DNA of 64,000 nt from a bacterium (GCA_030018315.1 JASEGA010000002.1:1-64000), one strand, 5' to 3'. Counted from the stretch's first letter, positions 36,276 through 45,550 are shown. Made by a program: numbers and translations. Notes: generated from the sequence alone by a model not told the origin.

Positions 36276-37481
36276 GTGAAGAATAAGATTTATATTTACG
36301 AGGATGATGGGTATAGTAATTTTTTACCTCTTGTGTACCTAAAACCTGTATTTGACCTTTATTGTGGACTGTATACATTTAGGGAGAGGGTATCTAAAAT
36401 ATATGGTAAAGTCCCTATCCCTATCTCAAGATTTGATACCCCTGTAATCTCGGATGGTCTTTTCATTAATGGGAGGGCAATTTTGCATAAAGAGCTGCCA
36501 GGTGGAGATGGGGATGAAGTATTTGTAGCCGATAATGAGGTAGTGGGATTCAGATTACAAGAGGTGAGACATCAAATTACAAATTACAAATTGCAAAATT
36601 TAAAACCTCCAATAAAAGGTGAATTTTTGGCTACTTTAATGAAAAAACTTAAGCCTGTAAAAGTGGATGCGCAACTGATTAAGTATCCGTGGAATATTAT
36701 CTCATATAATAAAGAGTTAATTAGTAAGGACTTCAAGTTAATGGGTATTGGGCAATCGAGCAATATAGGAGTTGAGCAATCAATAAATTTAATAGGGAAG
36801 CCAGCTAATTTATATACTGGAAAGGATGTAAAGATTGAGCCTGGGGTATTTTTGAATACAGAGTGTGGTCCAATATATATTGATGATGGTGCCATTCTAC
36901 GACCACCAAGCATCATTGATGGTCCTTGTTATATAGGTAAAAATAGTATTATTGATGGTGCAAAAATACGGCCTGGAACCACAATTGGTAAAGTATGTAG
37001 GATTGGGGGTGAGGTTGATTGTAGTATTTTCTCAGATTATTCTAATAAACATCACGAAGGTTTTGTCGGTCATTCATTTGTAGGTGAATGGGTAAATCTT
37101 GGTGCTCTGACTACAACCTCAGACCTAAAGAATACTTATGGGACGATAAAATTACAAATTACAAATTGCAAATCTAAAATTGATACAGGTCTAATAAAAG
37201 TGGGTGCATTTATTGGTGACCACACGAAAACTGGGATAGGGACCTTATTAGATACAGGCTGTATTATTGGTTGTTTTGCAAATATCTACGGGGGAGGCGC
37301 TTTTGAAAAATACATACCACCATTTAGCTGGGGTACTAAAGACAAACTTGTAACATATGAGCTAAAAAAGGCATTAGAAGTGGCAAAGATAGTGATGGCA
37401 CGGCGTGGAGTAAATTTGAGTAAAGAATATGTGGAAAGGATAAAAGCAGCATTTGAGCTAACTGAAAAAGAAAGAAGATAA
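36276..37481 (+). CDS. GlmU-like sugar nucleotidyltransferase/acyltransferase
   Basis: A 401-aa protein of the alternative GlmU family (UDP-GlcNAc diphosphorylase / glucosamine-1-phosphate acetyltransferase type) seen in Bacteroidetes and relatives. The start is GTG 36276. The N-terminal part (YLKPVFDLYCGLYTFRERV) is a reduced nucleotidyltransferase fold; from about residue 170 left-handed beta-helix repeats lead to VGHSFVGEWVNLGALTTTSD, GLIKVGAFIGDHTKTGIGTL and PFSWGTKD. Two short insertions, QITNYKLQ (near 102) and KLQITNCK (near 294), are encoded by the same 24-base spacer repeat read in two different frames. It likely supplies UDP-N-acetyl sugars for the envelope. Confidence 0.8.
   Translation: MKNKIYIYEDDGYSNFLPLVYLKPVFDLYCGLYTFRERVSKIYGKVPIPISRFDTPVISDGLFINGRAILHKELPGGDGDEVFVADNEVVGFRLQEVRHQITNYKLQNLKPPIKGEFLATLMKKLKPVKVDAQLIKYPWNIISYNKELISKDFKLMGIGQSSNIGVEQSINLIGKPANLYTGKDVKIEPGVFLNTECGPIYIDDGAILRPPSIIDGPCYIGKNSIIDGAKIRPGTTIGKVCRIGGEVDCSIFSDYSNKHHEGFVGHSFVGEWVNLGALTTTSDLKNTYGTIKLQITNCKSKIDTGLIKVGAFIGDHTKTGIGTLLDTGCIIGCFANIYGGGAFEKYIPPFSWGTKDKLVTYELKKALEVAKIVMARRGVNLSKEYVERIKAAFELTEKERR
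36574..36597. repeat. 24-base spacer repeat inside the GlmU-like gene, copy 1
   Basis: The AAATTACAAATTAC...GCAAA sequence is identical at 37149-37172 in the same gene and is read here as QITNYKLQ. It belongs to the AT-rich spacer words that otherwise fill gaps between genes. Confidence 0.7.
37149..37172. repeat. 24-base spacer repeat inside the GlmU-like gene, copy 2
   Basis: Identical to 36574-36597 but read in another frame (KLQITNCK). It interrupts the family stretch TYGTIK...DTGLIKVGAF, indicating an in-frame insertion. Confidence 0.7.
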
Positions 37482-37610
37482 TAAGGGATGACGAATGACG
37501 GAAATGGGTAAGTTTGATAATGTAAAGTATGAGTCTCATGGAATATAAGGTGAAGTGGTTTTTACCTCTTTCATTTACACGTAGATATCGAATGTTTGCC
37601 AGCTCCTTAG

Positions 37611-37724
37611 AACTTTTTAAAGAATTACAAAGAAGACTTAATAGAAACGAAAAAGTATACAGATAGGCAAAGGGATAAAGAGGATATAGAAATACTTGAT
37701 AAGATTATGCAAGGTGAGATATGA
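37611..37724 (+). pseudogene. 3' remnant of an unidentified gene
   Basis: A 37-codon open stretch without a start, reading LKNYKEDLIETKKYTDRQ and then DKEDIEILDKIMQGEI, ending in a TGA that overlaps the ugd start codon. The 'R.KDkeDiEiL' ending resembles the C-terminus of nucleotidyltransferase-like antitoxin proteins, but the match is weak. The preceding bases from 37537 have no coherent frame. Confidence 0.35.
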
Positions 37725-39004
37725 AAGTAGCGATTATCGGGACAGGGCATGTAGGTTTAATAACAGGTGTATGTTTTGCAGATATAGGGAATGATGTTAT
37801 CTGTGTAGACAATGATGATAATAAAATTGCTATGCTCAAAAAAGGTGAGCTTCCAATATATGAACCTGGCCTAAAGGAGCTTTTAAATAAGAACAAGAGA
37901 AGGATAACATTTACCACATCGATAAAGACTGGAATACAAGATACACCTGTAATATTTATCTGTGTCGGCACTCCTACCAGAGCTTCTGGTGATGCTGACC
38001 TCTCTTCAGTTGAGAATGTGATAACCCAAATTGCAGAGTCTATGAAAGAGTATAAGCTTGTAGTAGAGAAGAGTACTGTGCCTGTACAAACTGGAATAAG
38101 AATAAAACAGCTAATGAACTCAAAGGTCAAAAAAGGAATTAAGTTTGATGTAGCCTCTAATCCTGAGTTCCTGAGGGAAGGTAATGCAATTTATGACTTT
38201 ATGCATCCTGATAGAATTGTGATAGGAGTGGAGAGTGATACTGCAAAGAAGCTATTGTTTGACCTTTATGAGCCAATAAAGGCACCTATTTTAGTAACAG
38301 ATATTGAATCTGCTGAGTTGATAAAGCATGCCTCCAATTCTTTTCTTGCAATGAAGGTATCATTTATAAATGCAGTATCAAGAATTTGTGAGCTTTCAGG
38401 TGCTGATATTGACAAAGTTGCCAAAGGTATAGGGCTTGACCATAGGATTGGACACGAATTTCTAAATGCAGGTGTAGGGTTTGGTGGTTTTTGTTTTCCA
38501 AAAGACTTGAAGGCATTTAGAAGAATATCACAAAAGTTGGGCTACGAATTTGAGCTACTTGATATAGTAGAAAAAATAAATGAATTGGCGAAAGCTAACT
38601 TTGTATCCAAAGTAGAAGACATACTCTGGAATTTAGCAGGTAAGACAATTGGAATCTTAGGGCTTGCTTTTAAACCAAATACAGAAGATATGAGGTATGC
38701 TCCATCTATTGACATAATCCATATGTTCCAAAATGGAGGTGCTAAAATAAAAGTGTATGACCCGCAAGCAATGCCAGTAGCCAAAAAACTACTTAAAGAT
38801 GTAGTTTATTGCAAAGACCCATATGAGGTAGCTGAGGGTGCTGATTGTCTTTGCATTATTACTGAGTGGAATGAATTTAAAAAATTAGATTTAACTCGTA
38901 TAAAGTCGTTACTTAAGTCTCCTATTATAATAGATGGCAGAAATATCTTTGACCGGAAGTCAATTGAAGCACTTGGTTTTGTTTATAAAGGAATAGGTAG
39001 GTAA
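37721..39004 (+). CDS. ugd: UDP-glucose 6-dehydrogenase
   Basis: Oxidises UDP-glucose to UDP-glucuronate with NAD, in the cytoplasm. At 427 aa it has the family length. The Rossmann motif is GTGHVGLITG at 7-16 and the catalytic cysteine is C258 in GVGFGGFCFPKDL (the usual serine before the cysteine is phenylalanine). NPEFLREGNA and FKPNTEDMRYAPS are also typical. The product feeds the UDP-xylose-synthase-like gene 102 bases downstream, and both serve the polysaccharide machinery at 51-60 kb. Confidence 0.95.
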   Translation: MKVAIIGTGHVGLITGVCFADIGNDVICVDNDDNKIAMLKKGELPIYEPGLKELLNKNKRRITFTTSIKTGIQDTPVIFICVGTPTRASGDADLSSVENVITQIAESMKEYKLVVEKSTVPVQTGIRIKQLMNSKVKKGIKFDVASNPEFLREGNAIYDFMHPDRIVIGVESDTAKKLLFDLYEPIKAPILVTDIESAELIKHASNSFLAMKVSFINAVSRICELSGADIDKVAKGIGLDHRIGHEFLNAGVGFGGFCFPKDLKAFRRISQKLGYEFELLDIVEKINELAKANFVSKVEDILWNLAGKTIGILGLAFKPNTEDMRYAPSIDIIHMFQNGGAKIKVYDPQAMPVAKKLLKDVVYCKDPYEVAEGADCLCIITEWNEFKKLDLTRIKSLLKSPIIIDGRNIFDRKSIEALGFVYKGIGR

Positions 39005-39106
39005 TATAAAAATTAAATATCAAATATCAAAATGTAAGACGAATGACGAAATCCGAATGACGAATGGATAAGAGTCTAAAAGTGTAAGAGTATAAAAGTG
39101 TAAGAA

Positions 39107-40039
39107 ATGATAATTGTTGTAACAGGTGGGGCTGGCTTTCTTGGCTCACATTTATGCGAGTTTTTGCTAAAACTTGGTCATAGGGTTATCTGTATAGATA
39201 ATTTTATAACAGGAACACGTGAAAATATATCACATCTTTTGACCAATACAGACTTTAAATTGATTGAACAGGATGTGAGCAAATATATAGATATTGATGG
39301 TAAACTGGACTGGGTATTACATTTTGCATCTCCTGCTTCTCCTATTGATTATCAACGCTACCCTATCCAGACCCTGAAGGCAGGTGCTCTTGGTACTCAT
39401 AATACTTTAGGACTGGCAAAATCTAAGGGGGCTAAGTTTTTACTTGCATCAACTTCTGAAGTTTATGGTGACCCATCTTGTAATCCACAACCCGAAACTT
39501 ATTGGGGTAGTGTGAATCCAATTGGACCAAGGGGTGTATATGATGAGGCAAAAAGGTTTGCTGAAGCTATAACTATGGCATACCATAGGTATCATGGTGT
39601 AAATTGTCGTATTGCGAGGATATTTAATACCTATGGGGAGAGGATGCGATTAAATGATGGTAGGGTAATTCCTAATTTTATATCGCAGTCCTTAAAAGGT
39701 GATAATTTAACTATCTACGGGGATGGGACTCAGACGCGGAGCTTTTGCTATGTAGCTGATATGATTGATGGGATATGGAGGCTAATGAATACTGAAATCC
39801 ATGAGCCAGTAAATCTTGGCAATCCAGTAGAATTTACTGTCATTGAGTTAGCAAAACTGTTTATCAAAATCACCGGCTCAAAGAGTAAAATAGTATATCT
39901 GCCTCTACCAGAAGATGACCCCAAAGTCAGGTGTCCTGATATAAGGTTGGCAAAAGCTAAGCTTGGCTGGTTGCCAAAAGTATCGTTAGAAGAAGGCTTA
40001 AAAAAGGCTATCAATTACTTTAAACAGAGCCCTTACTAA
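39107..40039 (+). CDS. UDP-glucuronate decarboxylase-like (UDP-xylose synthase)
   Basis: A 310-aa short-chain epimerase/dehydratase family enzyme. The NAD motif [15 protein letters not shown] is N-terminal and the catalytic pair is Y145/K149 in [11 protein letters not shown]. The stretch [20 protein letters not shown] and the ending [17 protein letters not shown] are typical of UDP-xylose synthases, which decarboxylate UDP-glucuronate. Following ugd, this is the expected next step. A different dTDP- or UDP-sugar epimerase role is less likely. Confidence 0.9.
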   Translation: MIIVVTGGAGFLGSHLCEFLLKLGHRVICIDNFITGTRENISHLLTNTDFKLIEQDVSKYIDIDGKLDWVLHFASPASPIDYQRYPIQTLKAGALGTHNTLGLAKSKGAKFLLASTSEVYGDPSCNPQPETYWGSVNPIGPRGVYDEAKRFAEAITMAYHRYHGVNCRIARIFNTYGERMRLNDGRVIPNFISQSLKGDNLTIYGDGTQTRSFCYVADMIDGIWRLMNTEIHEPVNLGNPVEFTVIELAKLFIKITGSKSKIVYLPLPEDDPKVRCPDIRLAKAKLGWLPKVSLEEGLKKAINYFKQSPY

Positions 40040-40040
40040 T

Positions 40041-40622
40041 GTGAAAAAATTAAGACTTGGTGTATTTGGTGGTGCATTTGACCCACCCCATACTGCTCAT
40101 CTGATAGCAGCAGAAATGGCAAGAGATAAATTTGAGTTCAATAAAATAATATTTATTCCGAGCTATATGCCACCACATAAAGATGCTCCGGTAGCATCAG
40201 CAGGAGATAGACTTGAAATGCTAAAACTTGCTACTAAAGATAACCCTTATTTTGAAGTCTCAGATATTGAGATAAGAAGAAAAGAGACATCCTATACAGT
40301 GGATACAGTGAAAGAATTAACTCGTATTTATCATGGGGCTGAACTGTTTTTGATAATAGGTATGGATGAAGCAAAAGATTTTATGACCTGGAAAGCACCA
40401 GCTAAAATTTTAACTCTTTGTAAATTCGTAGTAATAAATCGTCCGGGATTTAAAAAAGAAGAAGTCCCAGATGTGCTCAGAGAGAAAGTTCAATTCCTTA
40501 TGCTTAACATTGACATTTCATCTACTAAATTAAGGGAATTTATAAAAAATGGTAAATCGATTAAATATCTCGTTCCTAAAGAAGTTGAACTCTACATAAA
40601 GAGAAGGGAACTTTATAAATGA
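40041..40622 (+). CDS. nadD: Nicotinate-nucleotide adenylyltransferase
   Basis: Adenylates nicotinate mononucleotide on the way to NAD. At 193 aa it shows the nucleotidyltransferase motif GGAFDPPHTAHL (HxxH of the HIGH type) and the C-terminal ISSTKLREFI (the ISSTxxR motif). The start is GTG 40041, immediately after the upstream stop, so translation is coupled with the UDP-xylose-synthase-like gene. Confidence 0.93.
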   Translation: MKKLRLGVFGGAFDPPHTAHLIAAEMARDKFEFNKIIFIPSYMPPHKDAPVASAGDRLEMLKLATKDNPYFEVSDIEIRRKETSYTVDTVKELTRIYHGAELFLIIGMDEAKDFMTWKAPAKILTLCKFVVINRPGFKKEEVPDVLREKVQFLMLNIDISSTKLREFIKNGKSIKYLVPKEVELYIKRRELYK

Positions 40623-40661
40623 CTGAGGACGAAATCAGAATGACAACCGATTCCAATATTA

Positions 40662-41087
40662 ATGGGGAGCTTTAGTGAGATGCATCATCAAAAACGACCT
40701 TATCTCACAGTGGATATCATTATAGAGTATCAAAATGGTATAATTTTAATTGAAAGAAAGAATCCACCCTATGGCTGGTCAATTCCTGGTGGCTTTGTAG
40801 ATTATGGCGAGACTGTAGAGGAAGCAGCTATGAGGGAGGCAAAGGAAGAGACTTCGTTAGAATTAGATAATCTTAACCAATTTCATGTCTATTCCGACCC
40901 CTCTCGTGACCCACGCGGGCACACAGTCTCAGTTGTCTTTACTGCAAAAGGTAAAGGAATCCTGAAGGCAAGCTCTGATGCCAAAGGGGTTGGAGTATTT
41001 ACAAAAGACAACCTGCCAGATAATATAGCTTTTGACCACTTTAAAATTCTACATGACTATTTTAAAACAAAAGTATCCATTAAGTAA
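40662..41087 (+). CDS. Nudix hydrolase
   Basis: A 141-aa Nudix protein, ADP-ribose-pyrophosphatase-like. The Nudix box is complete: [20 protein letters not shown] then ETSLEL. Next to nadD it may act on NAD-related dinucleotides, which is inference. The start could also be ATG 40680 ([12 protein letters not shown]), which matches usual family beginnings better. Confidence 0.9.
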   Translation: MGSFSEMHHQKRPYLTVDIIIEYQNGIILIERKNPPYGWSIPGGFVDYGETVEEAAMREAKEETSLELDNLNQFHVYSDPSRDPRGHTVSVVFTAKGKGILKASSDAKGVGVFTKDNLPDNIAFDHFKILHDYFKTKVSIK

Positions 41088-41142
41088 GGAATGAAAAATG
41101 AACTTATCCCTATTACGCGAGAAAAAATGAACCATAAATATA

Positions 41143-41155
41143 GGCTCTGTCCCCT
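41143..41155. repeat. 13-base inverted repeat, left arm
   Basis: GGCTCTGTCCCCT here and its exact complement at 42053-42065 bracket the secreted-protein gene at 41310-42020. Such an arrangement could mark a mobile cassette, but no target duplication or transposase is present. Confidence 0.45.
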
Positions 41156-41309
41156 TGGGCCTTGTCCCCTTTGGGCATCCCCTTGGGCATTGAGGAAAGT
41201 AAAAATGGTAGTCTGTCACCTATTTTTTTCTATTCTAATAAATACATTATCAATGTATAGTAAAAAATGCGAGGTAAGAATATAGTATTTTAGAAAGCAG
41301 GGGGTGGCT

Positions 41310-42020
41310 ATGTTATACTTAAAGAGGTTAATGGCATTGCTTCCATTATTTTGCTTTACTAGTTTAATGAGCAGTAAAGCAAATGCTTTCTTAATACCGA
41401 AAGAGGAAGCAATAAAGTTTGTAATAGACTCAATTGTTGAAGGTGATACTTTGAGATGGGTATATATGATCCCGGATTCTATCCCTCAGGATACAGTTAT
41501 TAGAGATTGGTGGGGACTTGGTGAGCATAAATATTCAAATCCTTATCCATGGAGTTGGTTCTTCTTTATCGATGATCATCCTCCTGCCAATTTTGCACAC
41601 GAGTGTAGATATGTTTTTATTGAATACCCTCACATTGACAACACACAGAGTTATACAGTGATATATGAAATGATGCCTCCTTGTGTTCCTGACTCATTAG
41701 AGAAGATTTACCCACATGGAATTGAAGAAAATTCAAATTCCTCAGGTTCATCTAAAATGATTAAAGTTTTCTCAAACCCATTTACTGAGTACATTTATAT
41801 TGAGTACCAATTGCCACACAAATCGGATGTCTCATTAAGAATATATGATATTTTGGGTGGATTGGTGAAAAAGCTTATGGATGGTCAGCAGGAATTGGGT
41901 TACCACCGTATTTGTTGGGATAGGACTAATGATGAAGGAATAAAAGTGGCACCTGGAACTTACTTTTTTAAACTTACCTTCAATCACATAGAAATAGTTA
42001 AATTGGTAGTATTACATTAA
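41310..42020 (+). CDS. Small secreted protein with C-terminal sorting domain
   Basis: A 236-aa protein from ATG 41310, preferred over GTG 41304 because AGGGGGTGG is then correctly spaced. A signal peptide (LMALLPLFCFTSLMSSKANA) precedes a central domain of about 100 residues rich in tryptophan and proline (DWWGLGEHKYSNPYPWSWFF), which I do not recognise. The C-terminal 80 or so residues (IKVFSNPFTEYIYIEY, RIYDILGGLVKKLM, GTYFFKLTF) are the sorting domain seen in other proteins here. The gene is bracketed by 13-base inverted repeats. Confidence 0.7.
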   Translation: MLYLKRLMALLPLFCFTSLMSSKANAFLIPKEEAIKFVIDSIVEGDTLRWVYMIPDSIPQDTVIRDWWGLGEHKYSNPYPWSWFFFIDDHPPANFAHECRYVFIEYPHIDNTQSYTVIYEMMPPCVPDSLEKIYPHGIEENSNSSGSSKMIKVFSNPFTEYIYIEYQLPHKSDVSLRIYDILGGLVKKLMDGQQELGYHRICWDRTNDEGIKVAPGTYFFKLTFNHIEIVKLVVLH

Positions 42021-42052
42021 AGAGTTTTATACACGTAGATTTATTGCCCTAT

Positions 42053-42065
42053 AGGGGACAGAGCC
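42053..42065. repeat. 13-base inverted repeat, right arm
   Basis: AGGGGACAGAGCC, the exact complement of 41143-41155. The open frame of the beta-helix remnant begins within this arm. Confidence 0.45.
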
Positions 42066-42294
42066 CGTTTTTTCCAAGCTCACAACCAAGCCTGGGGTTA
42101 CAGTATATTTTGCACCAAATCAGGATGACCAGAGTAGTGGAGTGGATACTGCAAGATGTGAGATTATAGTAAATGGTGCACTTTTGGCAGTAGGGATTGA
42201 GAGTGATTCAATCACCTTTAGTTCAGCTTCTGATGTTCCTTATCCCGAAGATTGGTATGGGATAAAAGGGTTGATTTTTTATTTGACTTCTTGA
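42055..42294 (+). pseudogene. Fragment of a secreted beta-helix protein
   Basis: An open stretch of 79 codons without a start codon. TKPGVTVYFAPNQDD, then CEIIVNGALLAVGIESDSIT and DWYGIKG, is the start of a right-handed parallel beta-helix repeat protein of the kind that often carries a sorting domain. Both the N-terminus and the long remainder are missing. It directly follows the right inverted-repeat arm, suggesting rearrangement. Confidence 0.6.
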
Positions 42295-42391
42295 AAGATT
42301 TTTTATATAATATTAAATATAAAGCAAGATGAGGAAAGTAAAAATTCAAGGGTTGACTCAAAAAAGGATAGATAATAGGGTATCTGTCCTA

Positions 42392-42626
42392 TATTGTCTA
42401 TATTGTCCTACTTTATGAAACATTTGGTAAAGATTCGGACGTCAGACATAAAAGGTATTGTAAATTTGTGAGCAAAGGTCTCCGTGATGAAGTTCTATCA
42501 AAAATTCGTGGCTCACTATCACGAGGCGATGTTCTTGGTACAACAGATTTTGTTGAAAAATTTAGAGAGAAATTAGGTCTCTCAGTGAAAAGGAGACCCC
42601 GTGGTCATCCAAGAAAACAAAAATGA
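42392..42626 (+). pseudogene. C-terminal fragment of a REP-associated (Y1) transposase
   Basis: An open stretch ending at 42626 that reads RHKRYCKFVSKGLRDEVLSK and then GDVLGTTDFVEKFREKLG, finishing RRPRGHPRKQK. This matches the tail of IS200-like REP-associated tyrosine transposases (lxxGxxxFVexvrxxlg and a basic RGRPRK-type end). The catalytic histidine and tyrosine region is missing. Such enzymes mobilise short palindromic repeats, which are numerous in this window. Confidence 0.5.
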
Positions 42627-42706
42627 GACCTGACACCAATTACACTAGCTTTTGACCATTCCAAGATTTTACATGACTATTTCAAGACAAAATCATAAGA
42701 AATCTT

Positions 42707-42862
42707 GCTTTGTTGAATAAATATTTTTGGCACCTTTGATTTTCAACCTCTGACTTGGTTTTAGACAATTTTGACCTTGTCATTCTGAACGAAGTGAAGA
42801 ATCTCATAAATTGGTGTCAATCAAGGTGTTGCAAGTTTTGTAAAGAGAATTATTCAACAAAG
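42707..42862. mobile_element. MITE-like element, copy 2, with target duplication
   Basis: A 156-bp copy of the element at 21914-22070, with 13-base terminal inverted repeats. The sequence AAGAAATCTTG occurs on both sides (42697-42707 and 42865-42875), consistent with an 11-base target duplication from a fairly recent insertion. The right duplicate runs into TTGACA, the -35 box of the aminotransferase promoter. No gene is inside. Confidence 0.75.
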
Positions 42863-42872
42863 TAAAGAAATC

Positions 42873-42900
42873 TTGACAATCCCCAAAATAATGCTATTTT
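42873..42900 (+). promoter_or_regulatory. Promoter of the aminotransferase gene (leaderless type)
   Basis: TTGACA (42873-42878), a 16-base spacer and TATTTT (42895-42900), seven bases before the ATG at 42908. It lies 10 bases from the end of the MITE. Confidence 0.6.
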
Positions 42901-42907
42901 AGTAAAA

Positions 42908-44101
42908 ATGGTTTCAAAAAGGTCAACTATTGTACCTGCTTCTCCTATAAGGAGACTGGTTCCTTACGCAGATGAGGCTAAGCGCAAGGGGATTAAGGTG
43001 TACTATCTAAACATTGGGCAACCAGATATACCGACTCCTGAGCCTTTTTGGGATGCTATTCGGTATTATAAAGAAAAAGTGCTTGCATACGGACCCTCTG
43101 ACGGGTTACTATCCTTTAGAGAAACGGTGGCAGAATATTATCATAGTTTTGGTACTATGATTTCACGCGATAATGTGTTTGTGACTACAGGTGGCTCAGA
43201 GGCTATTTTATTTATTTACTTGATATTAGGTGATGTAGGCGACGAATTCTTAATCCCTGAGCCCTCTTACGCAAACTATATATCATTGGCAGCAGTAGCA
43301 CAAGTAAACCTAATTCCTATACCTACAAGTATAGAGCAAGGCTTTCATTTACCAGCAGCTGATGAGATTGATAAACTTGTGACTCCGAGCACGTGTGGCA
43401 TTATAATTTGTACACCAAATAATCCTACAGGTACAGTATATACAAAGGATGAACTCTTACAAGTTGTAAGAGTGGCTAATCGGCACAATATATTTATAAT
43501 ATCTGATGAGGTTTATCGTGAATTTCTGTTTAATGACGTAAAATGTACGAGTATCCTTAATATTCCTGAAGTAGATGAGCGTGCCATTGTTATAGACTCT
43601 ATCTCAAAAAGGTTTAGTGCCTGTGGTGCAAGGATTGGTTGGGTAGTCACTAAGAATGAGGCTATCTTAAAATCTCTTATGCCTTATGGTATGTCACGTC
43701 TTTGTCCACCAACAATTGAGCAAATAGCAGCTATTCAATCGTTTAAAAAGATGCACGAATTTATACCTAATATGATTAATGAATACAAAAAGAGGCGTGA
43801 TATTGTCTATGAAGAACTACAAAAGACCCAAGGTGTGACTGCAACTCTTCCAGAAGGTGCATTTTATATCACTTGTCGTCTCCCTGTAGATGATACAGAA
43901 GAATTCACTCGCTGGCTGCTAACTGAATTCAATGTGGATGGCAAGACAACAATGATTGCACCAGCAGATGGCTTTTATGTGACGCCGGGTAAAGGTAAAA
44001 ATGAAGCCAGAATAGCTTATGTTCTTGAGGAGAAAGAGTTAAGAGACGCTCTATTCATTTTAAGGGAAGGACTTAAAACATATTGCAAAATTAAAAAATA
44101 A
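42908..44101 (+). CDS. Class I/II aminotransferase (aspartate-type)
   Basis: A 397-aa PLP-dependent aminotransferase. Motifs include YLNIGQPDIPTPEPFWDAIR, IICTPNNPTGTVYT, ISDEVYREF and the Schiff-base lysine K234 in SISKRFSACGARIGW. The fold-type I group contains aspartate, aromatic and branched-chain enzymes, and substrate cannot be fixed from sequence. The promoter supports the start. cysS follows 15 bases downstream. Confidence 0.9.
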   Translation: MVSKRSTIVPASPIRRLVPYADEAKRKGIKVYYLNIGQPDIPTPEPFWDAIRYYKEKVLAYGPSDGLLSFRETVAEYYHSFGTMISRDNVFVTTGGSEAILFIYLILGDVGDEFLIPEPSYANYISLAAVAQVNLIPIPTSIEQGFHLPAADEIDKLVTPSTCGIIICTPNNPTGTVYTKDELLQVVRVANRHNIFIISDEVYREFLFNDVKCTSILNIPEVDERAIVIDSISKRFSACGARIGWVVTKNEAILKSLMPYGMSRLCPPTIEQIAAIQSFKKMHEFIPNMINEYKKRRDIVYEELQKTQGVTATLPEGAFYITCRLPVDDTEEFTRWLLTEFNVDGKTTMIAPADGFYVTPGKGKNEARIAYVLEEKELRDALFILREGLKTYCKIKK

Positions 44102-44116
44102 ATAGATTTTATTGAG

Positions 44117-45550
44117 ATGGGATTAAAGGTTTATAATACATTGACTCGTAAAAAAGTAGAGTTTATTCCTCTCTATCCTGGTCGTGTTAGAATATATGTA
44201 TGCGGACCAACTGTTTACGACCATCCCCATATTGGACATGCAAAAAGTTACATATCATTTGATGTTATAGTTCGTTACTTGAGATGGCTTGGCTATAATG
44301 TGAAATATGTACAAAATATAACTGATGTCGGTCACTTACTTGATACTGGAGAAGACAGAATTATTGCTGGTGCTAAAAGAGAAAAACTTGACCCAATGGA
44401 GCTTGTAGAAAAATACACTCGCAGCTATTTTGAAGATATGGATGCATTAAATGTAGTGCGTCCAAATATTTCACCTCATGCTACTGCTCACATATCGGAA
44501 CAAATTGAGCTTGTTGCCACTCTGATAAAAAAAGGTTATGCGTATGAGACGGGTGGCTCAGTATATTTTGACATAACAAAGTTTTCTGATTATGGTAAGT
44601 TATCCCGTCGTAAAATTGAGGACCAGGTTGCTGGTGCAAGAGTTGAAGTAAAAGCCGAAAAGAGGCATCCTTATGATTTTGCATTATGGATTCGTGCTAC
44701 TCCGACTCACCTTATGCACTGGCAATCACCGTGGGGGATAGGCTACCCTGGCTGGCATATTGAGTGTTCTGCAATGGCAATGAAATATATTGGCGAGACT
44801 GTGGATATCCACGGTGGTGGGATAGAAAACATTTTTCCACATCATGAATGCGAGATTGCACAGTCAGAGGCAGCTACTGGTAAGCAATTTGTAAGGTACT
44901 GGCTACATAATAATATGGTGCTTGTCAATGGTGTAAAAATGAGTAAATCGCTTGGTAACTTTATTACAATTAAAGAAACACTTAAGAGATACTCGCCCGA
45001 GCAATTAAGATTCTTTATCTTAACTACTCATTATCGGTCTACATTAGATTTTAGTGAAACTGCTATTGAAGGGGCTGGCGAAGGATTGAAGAGTATTCAT
45101 ACCACTTTTAAGAGAGTAAATGAATTAGCTAAAACTGCACCGATTGGAAAACTTACTCCTGAAATAAATAAAACTCTCAAAGATTACAAGCAAAAGTTCA
45201 TTGATGCAATGGATGACGATTTTAACACTCCACTTGCTATTTCGTCATTGTTTGACCTTTCCCGTGATATAAACAAGTACTTAGACCGTGAGACAGGTGT
45301 CAATAAGCAGTCACTTAATGCAATTTATGAAGTCTATAAGGAATTAGGAGATGAAATTCTTGGTATCCTGCCTTTTTCATTACAACCTGTAATTGAGGGT
45401 ACCCCATTTATTGAACTACTTATTGAGATAAGAGAAAAACTACGCTCTATAAAACAGTGGGAATTAGCAGATGAAATTCGGTCTAAACTAAAGAAATTAG
45501 GTATCTCACTTGAAGATAAATTAGATAAAACAGATTGGAAGTTTGAATAA
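44117..45550 (+). CDS. cysS: Cysteinyl-tRNA synthetase
   Basis: Charges tRNA-Cys. At 477 aa it is of normal length. The zinc ligand C29 in YVCGPTVYD, the HIGH motif in HPHIGHAKSY, the second zinc region GWHIECSAMAMKY and the KMSKSLGNF loop are all present, followed by the DALR-type helical domain. Probably co-transcribed with the aminotransferase upstream. Confidence 0.97.
   Translation: MGLKVYNTLTRKKVEFIPLYPGRVRIYVCGPTVYDHPHIGHAKSYISFDVIVRYLRWLGYNVKYVQNITDVGHLLDTGEDRIIAGAKREKLDPMELVEKYTRSYFEDMDALNVVRPNISPHATAHISEQIELVATLIKKGYAYETGGSVYFDITKFSDYGKLSRRKIEDQVAGARVEVKAEKRHPYDFALWIRATPTHLMHWQSPWGIGYPGWHIECSAMAMKYIGETVDIHGGGIENIFPHHECEIAQSEAATGKQFVRYWLHNNMVLVNGVKMSKSLGNFITIKETLKRYSPEQLRFFILTTHYRSTLDFSETAIEGAGEGLKSIHTTFKRVNELAKTAPIGKLTPEINKTLKDYKQKFIDAMDDDFNTPLAISSLFDLSRDINKYLDRETGVNKQSLNAIYEVYKELGDEILGILPFSLQPVIEGTPFIELLIEIREKLRSIKQWELADEIRSKLKKLGISLEDKLDKTDWKFE

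Noticed and set aside
41091-41285. 64-aa open frame after the second Nudix gene
   Set aside because: It translates CCCTTGGG/TGTCCCC repeat words, has no ribosome-binding site and resembles no protein.
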